Positions 38,956 through 47,877 of a stretch of DNA of 64,000 bases are shown here, one piece after another. Every line of letters begins with the position of its first letter. The stretch's first letter is position 1. The stretch is taken from contig NZ_WEHZ01000013.1 of assembly GCF_012641745.1 (NCBI RefSeq), forward strand, positions 1-64,000, written 5' to 3'. This DNA comes from Pseudoalteromonas peptidolytica (GTDB lineage Bacteria; Pseudomonadota; Gammaproteobacteria; Enterobacterales; Alteromonadaceae). Both the position numbers and the translations under genes were made by a program. The notes beneath the pieces are model-generated. The model was not told the origin of the DNA and did not search any database. It saw only the letters and a list, made by a program, of their open reading frames with translations.

Positions 38956-38980
38956 ATCGCGCGCTACTCTAGCATTATAA

Positions 38981-39009
38981 AAAAGGCAGCTTCCAACAAG
39001 CTGCCTTTT
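38981..39009. terminator. Bidirectional terminator between the transglycosylase and cydB genes
   Basis: AAAAGGCAGCTT (38981-38992) and AAGCTGCCTTTT (38998-39009) form a 12-bp stem with a 5-nt loop, A- and T-rich on both sides. Confidence 0.88.
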
Positions 39010-39032
39010 GGTTGGGCTAATGTATGCAAGTG

Positions 39033-40031
39033 TCAATAATAAGACAAAGGCTGAACCTTGCCCCAAAAGACTCGGTACGAAAATAATGTGTAGGCAATTA
39101 ACGTCGGTACGACGACAACCACGCCATATAATAAGAAAGTGAGTGCGGAGGGATCTGCTACGGCATCAAATATAGTCAGCTTTCCTGGCACCACGTATGG
39201 ATAAAAGCTGTAAACCAGACCAAAGAAGCACAGTAGAAAGATAAAAGCTGAAATAAAGAATGGAAGCCAAGCTCCTGCTTCTGTCGCTTTGGGTAATTTG
39301 TGCAATACGCTTTCCAAGACCACAAAAAGTAGCAAACAGATTATAGGTGCAGGTAGCACAACGAGTGCCATCGGTAAACTAAACCAGCGCTCATATATCC
39401 ATTCATTTATGAGCGGGTTGATGATAGAAACTAAGATCACCCCAACGAAAGCGACACGAGAAAAGTGCTTACACCACTTTATAGCAGCTAGCTGTAGTTG
39501 ACCTTCACATTTCATAATAAGCCATGCTGAGCCAATTAATCCATATGCGCAAACCACACCAATACCACTCAAAGCCGCGAATGCGTGGGCTAGCAACGAA
39601 TCGTCAAAACCTACGACATAAAGCCCTAACATATAACCTTGTGCAAATGCAGTCAGTAACGAGCCAAACTTAAATACTTTATCCCAGCGCCTTTGTCGTT
39701 TAACTCGGGCTTTTGCTCTAAAGTCAAAAGCAACACCACGCATGATTAAACCGAACAACAAAAATACAACAGGTATATACAAGGCCTGTAAAATCATGCT
39801 ATGCGCTTGAGGAAACGCGATAAATGCAAGGCCTACTGCCAAGACTAACCATGTTTCATTAGCATCCCAAAATGGACCTATAGATGCGATCATGGTATCG
39901 GCTGTTTCTTTGTCATCTAGCGGGATCAACATACCAACCCCAAGATCATAGCCATCTAAAATAGCGTAAACCACAATAGCTAGTGCCATTAACCCTGCAT
40001 AGATTAGTGATAAATATTCGGGATTAAACAC
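39033..40031 (-). CDS. cydB: Cytochrome bd-type quinol oxidase subunit II
   Basis: 332 residues from the GTG at 40031 (FNPEYLSLIYAGLMALAIVVYAILDGYDLGVGML), with GGAGG 8-12 nt upstream; it overlaps the cydA end by 8 bp. Eight or nine membrane helices; the DGYDLGVGML and FWDANETWLVLAVG motifs typify CydB. Partner of the haem subunit in oxygen reduction without proton pumping. No room for a CydX-like small subunit exists before the terminator at 38981-39009. Confidence 0.93.
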   Translation of the reverse strand: MFNPEYLSLIYAGLMALAIVVYAILDGYDLGVGMLIPLDDKETADTMIASIGPFWDANETWLVLAVGLAFIAFPQAHSMILQALYIPVVFLLFGLIMRGVAFDFRAKARVKRQRRWDKVFKFGSLLTAFAQGYMLGLYVVGFDDSLLAHAFAALSGIGVVCAYGLIGSAWLIMKCEGQLQLAAIKWCKHFSRVAFVGVILVSIINPLINEWIYERWFSLPMALVVLPAPIICLLLFVVLESVLHKLPKATEAGAWLPFFISAFIFLLCFFGLVYSFYPYVVPGKLTIFDAVADPSALTFLLYGVVVVVPTLIAYTLFSYRVFWGKVQPLSYY

Positions 40032-41370
40032 GTGATACCTCCGCTGCAAACTCTTTCATATCATACTCTTCAACTTCAACGGACTTATTCGCAGTGTGAA
40101 ATAATGTCCTGATATAGGCATAAAGCAATATGGCATATATCGTTAGGTATCCTATGAGCGTGAACAAGACATTTTCTGAAGCGATGTTGGTCACTGCATC
40201 TTCTACCCGTAAAATGCCACTAACAATGTATGGTTGACGTCCAATTTCCGTGACGTACCATCCTGCAAGAGTCGCTACCCAGCCCGAAAAGGTCATCGCT
40301 ACAAGCGCTTTTAGCTGCCACTTGGGTAGCTCGCCCTTTTTCCAAAGCGTAAATCGGGTGACAAACGCGACTAAAATCATCAGCATCCCCATTCCAACCA
40401 TAATTCTAAAGCCGAAAAAGACGGGCTTAACTGGTGGGTGTTCACCTTTAAATTCGTTAAGCCCTTTAATTTCACCATTAACGTCGTGGGTAAGAATAAA
40501 GCTCGCCATATTAGGAATGCCTATTGCAAATTCATTGCGCCTTTCTTCCTCGTTGGGAATTGCAAAGAGTAAGAGCGGTGCACCTTTTTCTGTCTCCCAT
40601 ACGCCTTCCATTGCTGCAATTTTTTGTGGTTGATGTTTGAGCGTATTTAGGCCGTGTAAATCGCCGACAAAAGCTTGTATCGGAGTGAGAAGGGCTGCGA
40701 CTGTTAAAGCTACAGTCAATGCTTTTTTTGGAGCATGCTTGTCGTCATTTTTAAGTAAGCGATAAGCACTTACTCCTGCTATTAAAAATGACGCAGTTAA
40801 TGCGCTTGCAAGCAACATATGAAAAAAGCGGTAACCAAAAGACGGATTAAATATAATCGCGAACCAGTCTGTAGGGTATGCTACACCGTCCCTAAGCTCA
40901 AAACCTGTAGGTGTTTGCATCCAGCTATTTAAAGACAAGATCCAAAATGCCGAGAGTGTAGTGCCTATTGCAACAATAAAAGTGGACAGTGTGTGGATTT
41001 TAGGAGGGACACGCTTCATGCCAAACAGCATTATCCCTAAAAAGGTCGCTTCCATGAAAAAGGCGGTGAGTACCTCATAACCCAAAAGTGGCCCCGCGAT
41101 ATTTCCAACTTTCTCCATAAACCCTGGCCAATTAGTACCAAACTGAAACGACATGGTAATACCACTAACCACACCCAGCGCAAAGGTAAGCGCGAAGATT
41201 TTAACCCAGAAGCGATAGGCTCTTACCCAAACCGGATGCTCAGTTAAGTCATACTTGATTTTAAAGAAAGCGAGAAACCATGCTAATGCAATGGTGATCG
41301 TAGGAAAAAGTATATGGAAACTAATATTTGCCGCGAACTGTATTCGCGACAACAGTAATGTATCAAGCAT
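40024..41370 (-). CDS. cydA: Cytochrome bd-type quinol oxidase subunit I (short Q-loop form)
   Basis: 448 residues, shorter than the about 520 of E. coli CydA, which fits the short Q-loop, cyanide-insensitive oxidase (CIO) type. SRIQFAANISFHILFPTITIALAW carries the first haem-ligand His; GRQPYIVSGILRVEDAVT lies in the late conserved region. Transfers electrons from quinol to oxygen at the inner membrane. The operon starts with the regulator gene 16 bp upstream. Confidence 0.92.
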   Translation of the reverse strand: MLDTLLLSRIQFAANISFHILFPTITIALAWFLAFFKIKYDLTEHPVWVRAYRFWVKIFALTFALGVVSGITMSFQFGTNWPGFMEKVGNIAGPLLGYEVLTAFFMEATFLGIMLFGMKRVPPKIHTLSTFIVAIGTTLSAFWILSLNSWMQTPTGFELRDGVAYPTDWFAIIFNPSFGYRFFHMLLASALTASFLIAGVSAYRLLKNDDKHAPKKALTVALTVAALLTPIQAFVGDLHGLNTLKHQPQKIAAMEGVWETEKGAPLLLFAIPNEEERRNEFAIGIPNMASFILTHDVNGEIKGLNEFKGEHPPVKPVFFGFRIMVGMGMLMILVAFVTRFTLWKKGELPKWQLKALVAMTFSGWVATLAGWYVTEIGRQPYIVSGILRVEDAVTNIASENVLFTLIGYLTIYAILLYAYIRTLFHTANKSVEVEEYDMKEFAAEVSRV

Positions 41371-41386
41371 GACGCACCTCGCACTT

Positions 41387-41932
41387 TTAAGACTTACGTA
41401 ATAATTTATCCTTTAAATCTATTACCTTACTAACTGACGACCCGAGCTTCATTAGTGACTGTAATTGCTCTGGAGACAGCCTTTGTAGCTCAGCAGACCA
41501 CTTAGTAACGGTTTCAAGTAGGTCGTGAATCGTTTGCATTTGTTGTTGTGCATACACTTCTTCTGGTGAGTTTGCACTATCTAGAATTTGATCTCTCAGT
41601 AGAGTAAGGGTAGGGTCTATTTCTCTTTTTCTTCTTTCTTCAAAGACCCGGTTTGCAAGATCCCAAATAGACCCATTTGGAGAGTAGTATTCTTTGCGAT
41701 CACCAGGAATGTGATGAACTCTAACGAGTTGCCAAGATTGTAATTCTTTGATCCCCATACTAACGTTACCACGAGATATTTTTAACGCATCTGCAATCTC
41801 ATTCGCTGTCAATGGTTGCTCATTAATAACCAACAAGCCAACCATTTGCCCAATTGTTCTATTAAAACCCCAACGGCTGCCCATTTCACCGCAGTGGAGT
41901 ACAAAATTTTCTATTTTTGGTGACAAGTTCAT
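41387..41932 (-). CDS. GbsR/MarR-family transcriptional regulator
   Basis: 181 residues. N-terminal winged helix: GFNRTIGQMVGLLVINEQPLTANEIADALKISRGNVSMGIKELQSWQLVRVHHIPGDRKEYY, a GbsR-type arrangement, then helical dimerisation sequence. It lies 16 bp upstream of cydA on the same strand and so is probably its local regulator; ligand and operator are unknown. The 240-bp region upstream, shared with the divergent phosphodiesterase gene, is AT-rich. Confidence 0.85.
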   Translation of the reverse strand: MNLSPKIENFVLHCGEMGSRWGFNRTIGQMVGLLVINEQPLTANEIADALKISRGNVSMGIKELQSWQLVRVHHIPGDRKEYYSPNGSIWDLANRVFEERRKREIDPTLTLLRDQILDSANSPEEVYAQQQMQTIHDLLETVTKWSAELQRLSPEQLQSLMKLGSSVSKVIDLKDKLLRKS

Positions 41933-42174
41933 ACTTTTAAACTTTCAGTAATTATTGAAACTTTAATATATAGTTCACTTTGACTTAGATCAAGCATTAA
42001 TTATGCTCAATTAGAACAGAGCAAAAGTGAACCTTCTCCTAATATCCACTTTTGTGATCTATTTAACGCAAATAAATAGCAATTTCATATTGTTGTGATT
42101 TAATGCGGCATACGATCGTAAGCGGGTGCAACACATGCTCACGTATCGGTAGTTAATCACACAGGGAACCACAC

Positions 42175-43359
42175 ATGCTCAAAACACTTTTTGTCATTTT
42201 AACTTTATTCAGTAGCGCGGTATGTGCGCAGAAGGTGTCAACTGTCTTAATTTCGATTGATGGCTTTCGATGGGATTATATCGAAAAACATGATGCCAAA
42301 AATATCGCAAAGCTCGCCAGCACCGGTGTTCGCGCTACAAAGATGTGGCCGCAATATCCAAGTAAAACGTTCCCAAATCACCTTTCTATTGTCACAGGCT
42401 TAAAGCCTCTCAACCATGGTATCGTCGATAATTACTTTTGTGATAAGCAGCGTGAAGCTTGTTATAAAATGGGGATGGGTAAAGTCGATAGTACTTGGAT
42501 AGCTGGGATCCCCCTCTGGAATTTGGTTAAAATGCACGGGCACAAATCAGCAGCTTACTTTTGGCCAGAATCAGACGCGAGAGTAAATGGCATGACACCT
42601 GATTATTACTACCATTACTCAAAAAAAGCGGATTATAAAAATCGTCTCAATCAGATCCATAATTGGTTAAAACTTCCAAAAGCGCAAAGACCCTTATTTG
42701 TGGCCAGCTATTTCTCTTTAGTAGACAGTAAAGGACACGAGTTTGGACCTGATCACGACGAAACTAAAAAAGCGGTGCAATATGTTGATTCGCTTATAGG
42801 CGATTTCGTCAATGAACTTGCTAAAGACGATATTAAAATCAATTTGGTGTTGGTCTCAGATCATGGGATGGCCGAAGTCTTGCCTGAAAAGTCAGTTTTC
42901 ATTGATGAGTTAGAGATACCAAAAGGGTGGATGATTAAAAATAGTGGCACCCGTTTGTCCCTATACTCCTATCATGATAAGAATTTAGATATCTCAGCAT
43001 TAGAGGAAAAACTAAAGGATAAAGCTAAAGGGCGCTTCGAGGTGCTCTCAAAGTCACGAAAAATACAATTGCACGGAGGCACCTCACCTCGTATTGGCGA
43101 TATTATCTTGCAAGCCAAAGCACCTATTGTATTTATGCAGCAAGGGAAACATAGCTATTATGGAACCCATGGCTATGAGATTACAGACGATATGGCTGCC
43201 TTTTTTGTTGCACAAGGACCTGCTTTTAAATCTGGCGTTTCTGTTAAACAAGCAAGTAATTTAGAGGTGTATCCGACACTTGCCCACATAATGGGATTAA
43301 AGCCGCTTAATCAGCTTGATAGTAAAGGTGAGAACTTACTCAAGTTAGTCAGGCAGTAG
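42175..43359 (+). CDS. Ectonucleotide pyrophosphatase/phosphodiesterase family protein
   Basis: 394 residues with signal peptide (about 1-18, FSSAVCAQ). Alkaline-phosphatase superfamily: ISIDGFRWDY first metal Asp, the Thr nucleophile in PSKTFPNHLSIVTGL, DSKGHEFGPD, VSDHGMAEV and YYGTHGYEI. Expected to cleave phosphodiester or pyrophosphate bonds of nucleotides outside the cytoplasm. Single gene; hairpin downstream. Confidence 0.9.
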   Translation: MLKTLFVILTLFSSAVCAQKVSTVLISIDGFRWDYIEKHDAKNIAKLASTGVRATKMWPQYPSKTFPNHLSIVTGLKPLNHGIVDNYFCDKQREACYKMGMGKVDSTWIAGIPLWNLVKMHGHKSAAYFWPESDARVNGMTPDYYYHYSKKADYKNRLNQIHNWLKLPKAQRPLFVASYFSLVDSKGHEFGPDHDETKKAVQYVDSLIGDFVNELAKDDIKINLVLVSDHGMAEVLPEKSVFIDELEIPKGWMIKNSGTRLSLYSYHDKNLDISALEEKLKDKAKGRFEVLSKSRKIQLHGGTSPRIGDIILQAKAPIVFMQQGKHSYYGTHGYEITDDMAAFFVAQGPAFKSGVSVKQASNLEVYPTLAHIMGLKPLNQLDSKGENLLKLVRQ

Positions 43360-43388
43360 TCGCCTACTTTGTCGCTAAAACAATTAAG

Positions 43389-43417
43389 GAATACGAGCTA
43401 ATCCTCAGCTCGTATTC
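43389..43417 (+). terminator. Hairpin after the phosphodiesterase gene
   Basis: GAATACGAGCT (43389-43399) pairs with AGCTCGTATTC (43407-43417) around a 7-nt loop; no clear T run follows, so efficiency is uncertain. Confidence 0.6.
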
Positions 43418-43531
43418 TAGCTATCACGTTAATTTTACAGCTATTGTCCAAAGGTAGATTACCGTCTTAGCTGCGTTAAAAATGTTCAACCGCTTAATAT
43501 AGCTAACCTGAACCACGGAGAATTAATACCG

Positions 43532-43742
43532 TTCTAGCAGCAAGTTTTAGCACTGGCAGCGTCAGATTTACTCCTTCAAATTGAGTAAGTATTAAGTCAA
43601 GTTGGTATTAGCTTTGCCTACAGCATCTAGGCACATTAGCGAGGGCAGGGCGCGAAGCGACTTCACCCTAAAACGCTCTAGCTGGACAAGGGAAAAATTA
43701 AGTTATGGCTTAGTACTGATGAGTTAGAAGATCTCTTATCCG
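43532..43742. repeat. Mosaic repeat: family B copy 2 with a family A half copy (R4) inside
   Basis: The gene-free stretch 43360-43761 holds the hairpin at 43389 and this block. TCTAGCAGCAAGTTT (about 43533) and TTGCCTACAGCATCTAGG...TTAGCGAGGGCAGGGCGCG...GAGTTAGAAG...CTTATCC match 9900-10101. Between these anchors, 43559-43610 matches the reverse complement of the left end of R3 (ends ...AAGTCAAGTTGGTATTA). Copy 1 has a different filler there, so the element looks assembled from interchangeable modules. Confidence 0.75.
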
Positions 43743-43761
43743 TACATAAGGTGAGCTAGTA

Positions 43762-43971
43762 TCATTTCGATTTTTTTGAGGTTGGAGGGCTTGGCTTTTT
43801 ATTTGAAAATTGCATCAAACGACGCCCTAATGCGAAGACCACATAAACTAAAACCAAGGAATTAAGGACAATCAATGTATCTTTATCTGTCACAAACATC
43901 CAAATTGCCGCCAATGCCAAGCAAGCAAAAGTAAAATGGCCGACTAACGGGTTCGTTTTCTTTTTTTTCAT
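43762..43971 (-). CDS. Small two-helix membrane protein of unknown function
   Basis: 69 residues, MKKKK start, two hydrophobic helices (about 10-26 and 31-49) and a Pro/Ser/Lys-rich tail. Its upstream region is short and no strong ribosome binding site is visible. No family recognised. It is alone between the repeat block and the divergent cyclase gene. Confidence 0.5.
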   Translation of the reverse strand: MKKKKTNPLVGHFTFACLALAAIWMFVTDKDTLIVLNSLVLVYVVFALGRRLMQFSNKKPSPPTSKKSK

Positions 43972-44198
43972 CAGGGGTTCGCTGTATTCATGTTCAGAAT
44001 ATTTTACACCCTATAATGACGACAATTCCAACAATCCGTTAAGAAAACTAAATATTTTTAGCTAACTGGTTATAATGCAAGCATACATCTTTTAGCAAAC
44101 AGATAAGCTATTGCTCAGATCATAGTTTGATATAGATTAACTGTATCACTCATTTGAATAGCTAAAATGTCATGGACGTACATTAAAGAGAATTTTTA

Positions 44199-45788
44199 GT
44201 GGTACAAATAAATAAAACAACACACTGGCTAGATCTTAAAAAGTTGATACTTATCCTCGCGTCACTTTGCATATTTACCTCACTATTAAACGCCTTGTTT
44301 TCCAGTTATCAAGTACAAAAGCAGGTGATGGTAACTGACACGTTGGAAGCGAACCGTGCATACGCTACCAAGCTGGCAGATGTGACAGACCTTTTTTTAC
44401 AATCTGTTTTGATGCAATTAAAGGCCTCAAGTAATGTGATTGCCCAAAATCTGAATAATAGTGCACAGATCGATAACGAGTTAAAACAAATGCTGGTACG
44501 CACCAATAGCTTCGACTCTGTTGTCCTCGTTAGTGCTAGTGGCAAAATAATTGGCGCACAACCAAGCTCTCTGGGGATCACCGGAACGATGCTAAAGAAT
44601 GAGGTAGAAACCTCGCCACTTCGTAAACAGACTCCCTATATAGTAGGCCCATTTATTTCACCCGCAGGCAACTTAATGGTTAGCCCAACTCATCCCATAT
44701 TTGATAACAATGGCAACTATTTAGGCTTTATCGCCGCTGGGATTTACCTCAAAGGCGATAATATTTTAGGTAAATTACTCTCAAATCATCACCACCAAGA
44801 TAAAACCTATGTTTATGTAACAGGGCCTAATGGCAAGCTTATTTATCATCACGACGATCATCGTATTGGCCAGGATGTCACTGCAAATGAGGTCGTAACT
44901 TCATTGACTCGAAAAGGTTCAGGCGCAAACCAGATTATCAATACACAGGGGGTTGAAATGTTGGCTGGATATGCTTCTGTTGAAACTAGCGGGTGGGGAG
45001 TTGTAGCTCAGCGTCCTCTCGCGGTTACGATGTCGCAGCTTTCTGACACCATGAGCCATGTACTAAAAACCACTGTTCCATTTACAGTATTTTTGCTTAT
45101 CTGCGTATTGGGGTTTGGAGGACTAATAGCCAAACCACTATGGCGATTGGCTAAATTATCAGAGCAGGTACAAGATGGGCGTAACATCGACTTCCCGCAC
45201 GTAGCCACTTGGTATTATGAAGCTACATGGTTATATCAGGCTATGCACGGCAGTGTTAAACATCTAGGAGCGCAAGTACAGCGTTTTGATGATGAACGAA
45301 AGCAAGACCAATTAACCCTCTTATTTAACCGCCGCGGGATGGAAAAATGGCTCGAAACAGCATACGAACAGGCGACCCCATTTAGTATTATTGCCCTAGA
45401 TATTGACCACTTTAAACGCGTGAATGACACCTTTGGCCATCATATTGGCGACACCGTCATTCAAAAACTCGCAGAATTGATGCGTCGCAATGCCAGAGAG
45501 CAAGACCATTTATGTCGAAGTGGTGGGGAAGAATTTCTCATGTTTCTGCCTCATGTTGAGATCAGCCAAGCAACCAAAATTGCCGAACGGTTACGTCACT
45601 GTACTGAAACCACCGTATTTGCTGATGCCGGACATATTACTATCTCTTTAGGCGTATCACATTGGCCGACATGCTCTGAGGATTTACATCATGCGTTAAA
45701 ACTTGCTGACAGAAGTTTATATCAAGCCAAAGCTAACGGTAGAAATAGAGTTGAGCAGGCTGTTTTAGCTAATCACAATGCCGCCTAA
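44199..45788 (+). CDS. Membrane-bound diguanylate cyclase with periplasmic Cache sensor
   Basis: 529 residues, GTG start with AAAGAG upstream. Membrane helix about 14-33, a periplasmic dCache-like domain (about 40-285), a second helix (about 290-312), a short linker, and a GGDEF domain (about 360-525): LLFNRRGMEKWL, IIALDIDHFKRVNDTFGHHIGD, active site SGGEEF preceded five residues earlier by an REQD I-site. Makes c-di-GMP in response to an external small ligand, likely an amino or organic acid as for other Cache domains. No partner gene adjoins. Confidence 0.9.
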   Translation: MVQINKTTHWLDLKKLILILASLCIFTSLLNALFSSYQVQKQVMVTDTLEANRAYATKLADVTDLFLQSVLMQLKASSNVIAQNLNNSAQIDNELKQMLVRTNSFDSVVLVSASGKIIGAQPSSLGITGTMLKNEVETSPLRKQTPYIVGPFISPAGNLMVSPTHPIFDNNGNYLGFIAAGIYLKGDNILGKLLSNHHHQDKTYVYVTGPNGKLIYHHDDHRIGQDVTANEVVTSLTRKGSGANQIINTQGVEMLAGYASVETSGWGVVAQRPLAVTMSQLSDTMSHVLKTTVPFTVFLLICVLGFGGLIAKPLWRLAKLSEQVQDGRNIDFPHVATWYYEATWLYQAMHGSVKHLGAQVQRFDDERKQDQLTLLFNRRGMEKWLETAYEQATPFSIIALDIDHFKRVNDTFGHHIGDTVIQKLAELMRRNAREQDHLCRSGGEEFLMFLPHVEISQATKIAERLRHCTETTVFADAGHITISLGVSHWPTCSEDLHHALKLADRSLYQAKANGRNRVEQAVLANHNAA

Positions 45789-45880
45789 TTTAAAATCTAC
45801 TATTAAAAAGTGAAATATGCTCCGAATATCGGTAAGATGCTGAGCAATTTTATCGTTACCTTTTTGGAGCTGTACTTTCC

Positions 45881-47290
45881 ATGGCAAAAACATTGAAAGT
45901 TCCTCATACCTTAGTGTTACTTTTGGGTATGATGCTTATTGCACTAATATCTACTTGGGTTATCCCTCAAGGCTTTTTTGATACTGCGACTACAGAGTCA
46001 GGTCGACAAGTTGTATTACCTGGTACTTACCATATTGCACAAGAATCTGTACAACTCACCCCTTGGGACTTGTTAAAAGCAATTCCCCGTGCTTTTGCAG
46101 CAGCGCAAGATGTAATCTTCTTTGTAATGATTGTGGGTGGTGTACTTGCCATAGCTCGTGCAACTGGCACAGTAGACGCATTAATTGGAAGGTTATTGGA
46201 AAAACATGGAGATAAGCCGCAAAAGCTTATTTTTATGGTTGTGTTTTGCTTTGCTATTGCTTCGAGTGCGATTGGTACCGCTGGCGAGTATATCCCATTT
46301 GTACTTATTCTCGTTGCGCTTTGTAAAGCAATGAAACTTGACGCAATGACGGCTGTGGGCATGATAATTGCCGGTTATGGTATAGGTTATGGCGTCTCAG
46401 CGTTTAATCCGTTTACCGTGTTAATTGCACAACAAATTGCCGAGGTTCCTGTTTATTCAGGTATTTGGCTGCGCTTCGCTATTTTTGTTCCTTTTGTATT
46501 GATCGGCTTTCATCATGTCTGGAGCTACACTAAAAAAGTTCAATTAGATCCAAACGCTTCGATGATGAAAGATGTTCCGTGTCCGTTAGCTGGACAAACA
46601 CAACCTAGTTACCCACAGCTTAACGGCAGACACCAAGCCGTGCTTGCTACATTTATCATCACTCTTGTATGCGCGGTTTGGGGCATAGCAACGCAAGGCT
46701 GGTATCTTTATGAGCTAGGCGGATTGTTTATTGCTTGGGGTATCATTATTTCTATTTTAGGTAAACTTTCAGCTGATGAAGCTGCAAACCGCTTTATCGA
46801 AGGCGTTTCTGATCTTGTCACAACCGCTGTATTAATTGGTGTTGCCCGTGGTATTGCTTTAATTCTGGAAGACGGCCAAATCCTTCATACTATAGTGAAT
46901 GGGTTATCGACACCTCTGTCTTACGTTGCAGCTGAAATTTCTGCTGTCGGGATGCTACTTATCCAAACATTGTTAAACATGTTTATTCCTTCTGGATCAG
47001 GACAAGCCTACGTGACTATGCCATTGATGGTACCTGTTGGTGACTTAGTTGGTGTGCCTAGACAAGTTGCCGTATTAGCCTATCAATTTGGTGATGGCTT
47101 CTCTAACATGATAGTGCCAACTAATGCCGTACTTATGGGTATTTTAGGAATGGCTGGCGTCCCGTATACACACTGGTTTAGATTTTGTTTACCATTGATG
47201 GCTAAGTTAATGTTTGCTGCGGCTACTGTTTTAGTGCTTGCAGTCATGTTTGGCTATGGACTTGATGTACAGCCACAGTTAGTTAGCTAA
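45881..47290 (+). CDS. YfcC family basic amino acid/dicarboxylate-type transporter
   Basis: 469 residues, 11-12 membrane helices. Starts KVPHTLVLLLGMMLIALISTWVIPQG as in YfcC/DcuC-superfamily carriers; GTAGEYIPFVLILVALCKAMKLD, GYGIGYGVSAFNPFTVLIAQ and NMFIPSGSGQAYVTMPLMVP are the duplicated core motifs. Substrate uncertain: the family has been assigned to C4-dicarboxylates and to arginine/ornithine. A hairpin (47304-47330) follows. Confidence 0.85.
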   Translation: MAKTLKVPHTLVLLLGMMLIALISTWVIPQGFFDTATTESGRQVVLPGTYHIAQESVQLTPWDLLKAIPRAFAAAQDVIFFVMIVGGVLAIARATGTVDALIGRLLEKHGDKPQKLIFMVVFCFAIASSAIGTAGEYIPFVLILVALCKAMKLDAMTAVGMIIAGYGIGYGVSAFNPFTVLIAQQIAEVPVYSGIWLRFAIFVPFVLIGFHHVWSYTKKVQLDPNASMMKDVPCPLAGQTQPSYPQLNGRHQAVLATFIITLVCAVWGIATQGWYLYELGGLFIAWGIIISILGKLSADEAANRFIEGVSDLVTTAVLIGVARGIALILEDGQILHTIVNGLSTPLSYVAAEISAVGMLLIQTLLNMFIPSGSGQAYVTMPLMVPVGDLVGVPRQVAVLAYQFGDGFSNMIVPTNAVLMGILGMAGVPYTHWFRFCLPLMAKLMFAAATVLVLAVMFGYGLDVQPQLVS

Positions 47291-47303
47291 TTCCAAAAGT
47301 AAA

Positions 47304-47330
47304 TCAGGTAATGCAAACTGCATTACCTGA
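47304..47330. terminator. Hairpin after the YfcC gene
   Basis: TCAGGTAATGCA (47304-47315) pairs perfectly with TGCATTACCTGA (47319-47330), 3-nt loop; no T run. It overlaps the 3' end of the repeat-derived ORF on the other strand. Confidence 0.6.
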
Positions 47331-47571
47331 TCCTAAAGTCAGCTTGCTCATCGCAAGTGATATTTTTCCAAACACCTTCTTCAAATAACATTTTCAGCGA
47401 TTTCTTCATATCAACTGGCTTAATGAAGAGAGCTATTTTAGGCATGAAAATCTTGGCAATAACTCCGCTACCGTACCCTGCTATCGCCAAAGTACCTAGC
47501 TCAGTAGGCAAGGCAAAAATTTTGCTACTTAGTTGCTCTAAATAAGAAGTTTTTGACGCAGTTAGCGTCAA
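47323..47571 (-). CDS. 82-codon ORF largely derived from repeat R5; doubtful gene
   Basis: TTG start inside R5. The first about 54 codons (LTLTASKTSYLEQLSSKIFA and on) read straight through the repeat, and the last 28 (KKSLKMLFEEGVWKNITCDE...) continue into unique DNA, ending inside the YfcC terminator hairpin. The same frame in R3 has stop codons. No ribosome binding site was seen. Probably not a functional gene, but a candidate for repeat-born coding sequence. Confidence 0.25.
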   Translation of the reverse strand: MTLTASKTSYLEQLSSKIFALPTELGTLAIAGYGSGVIAKIFMPKIALFIKPVDMKKSLKMLFEEGVWKNITCDEQADFRIR

Positions 47572-47616
47572 ATTTACTTCTTCAAATTGAGCAAGTATTA
47601 GGGTTATTTGGTATTA
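47409..47616 (-). repeat. Repeat family A, long copy R5
   Basis: 208 bp in reverse orientation relative to R2. GGTATTA at 47610-47616 is the conserved end; ACTTCTTCAAATTGAGCAAGTATTA and GACGCAGTTAGCGTCAAA match the left arm of R3/R2, and GGCATGAAAATC with GCTTAATGAAGAGAGC corresponds to the right arm (CGCCTCAAAATAG...CTTAATTAAG) in diverged form. The interior CTCGCTACCG/GTAGGCAAGG portion is shared with R3 but missing from R2. DNA from 47617 to 47877 shows no gene. Confidence 0.75.
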
Positions 47617-47877
47617 CACGGCTGGCGCTAAAAGGCCTAACCCCTTGCAAGCAAAGCACACTAATATACAGCTCGCGCCTGATATACTAAAAACGAGCAC
47701 AAGCATTAAGACTAGATGATAGAAGTATAGCGTCATTAAAAACCTAAAATTTTAAGGCAAACATAAGCCACTTAAAGCAAATTTATTGATCTGCATTTAT
47801 ATTGTCTGTAGTTTTATAAGCTACTATTACCTACTAAACAAAAAAAGTTGCCGCTATCTTTAGCCAAACAGAATGTT

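Noticed and set aside
39010..39032. A CydX-like small subunit after cydB
   Set aside because: Only 23 bp separate the cydB stop from the terminator, too little for such a gene.
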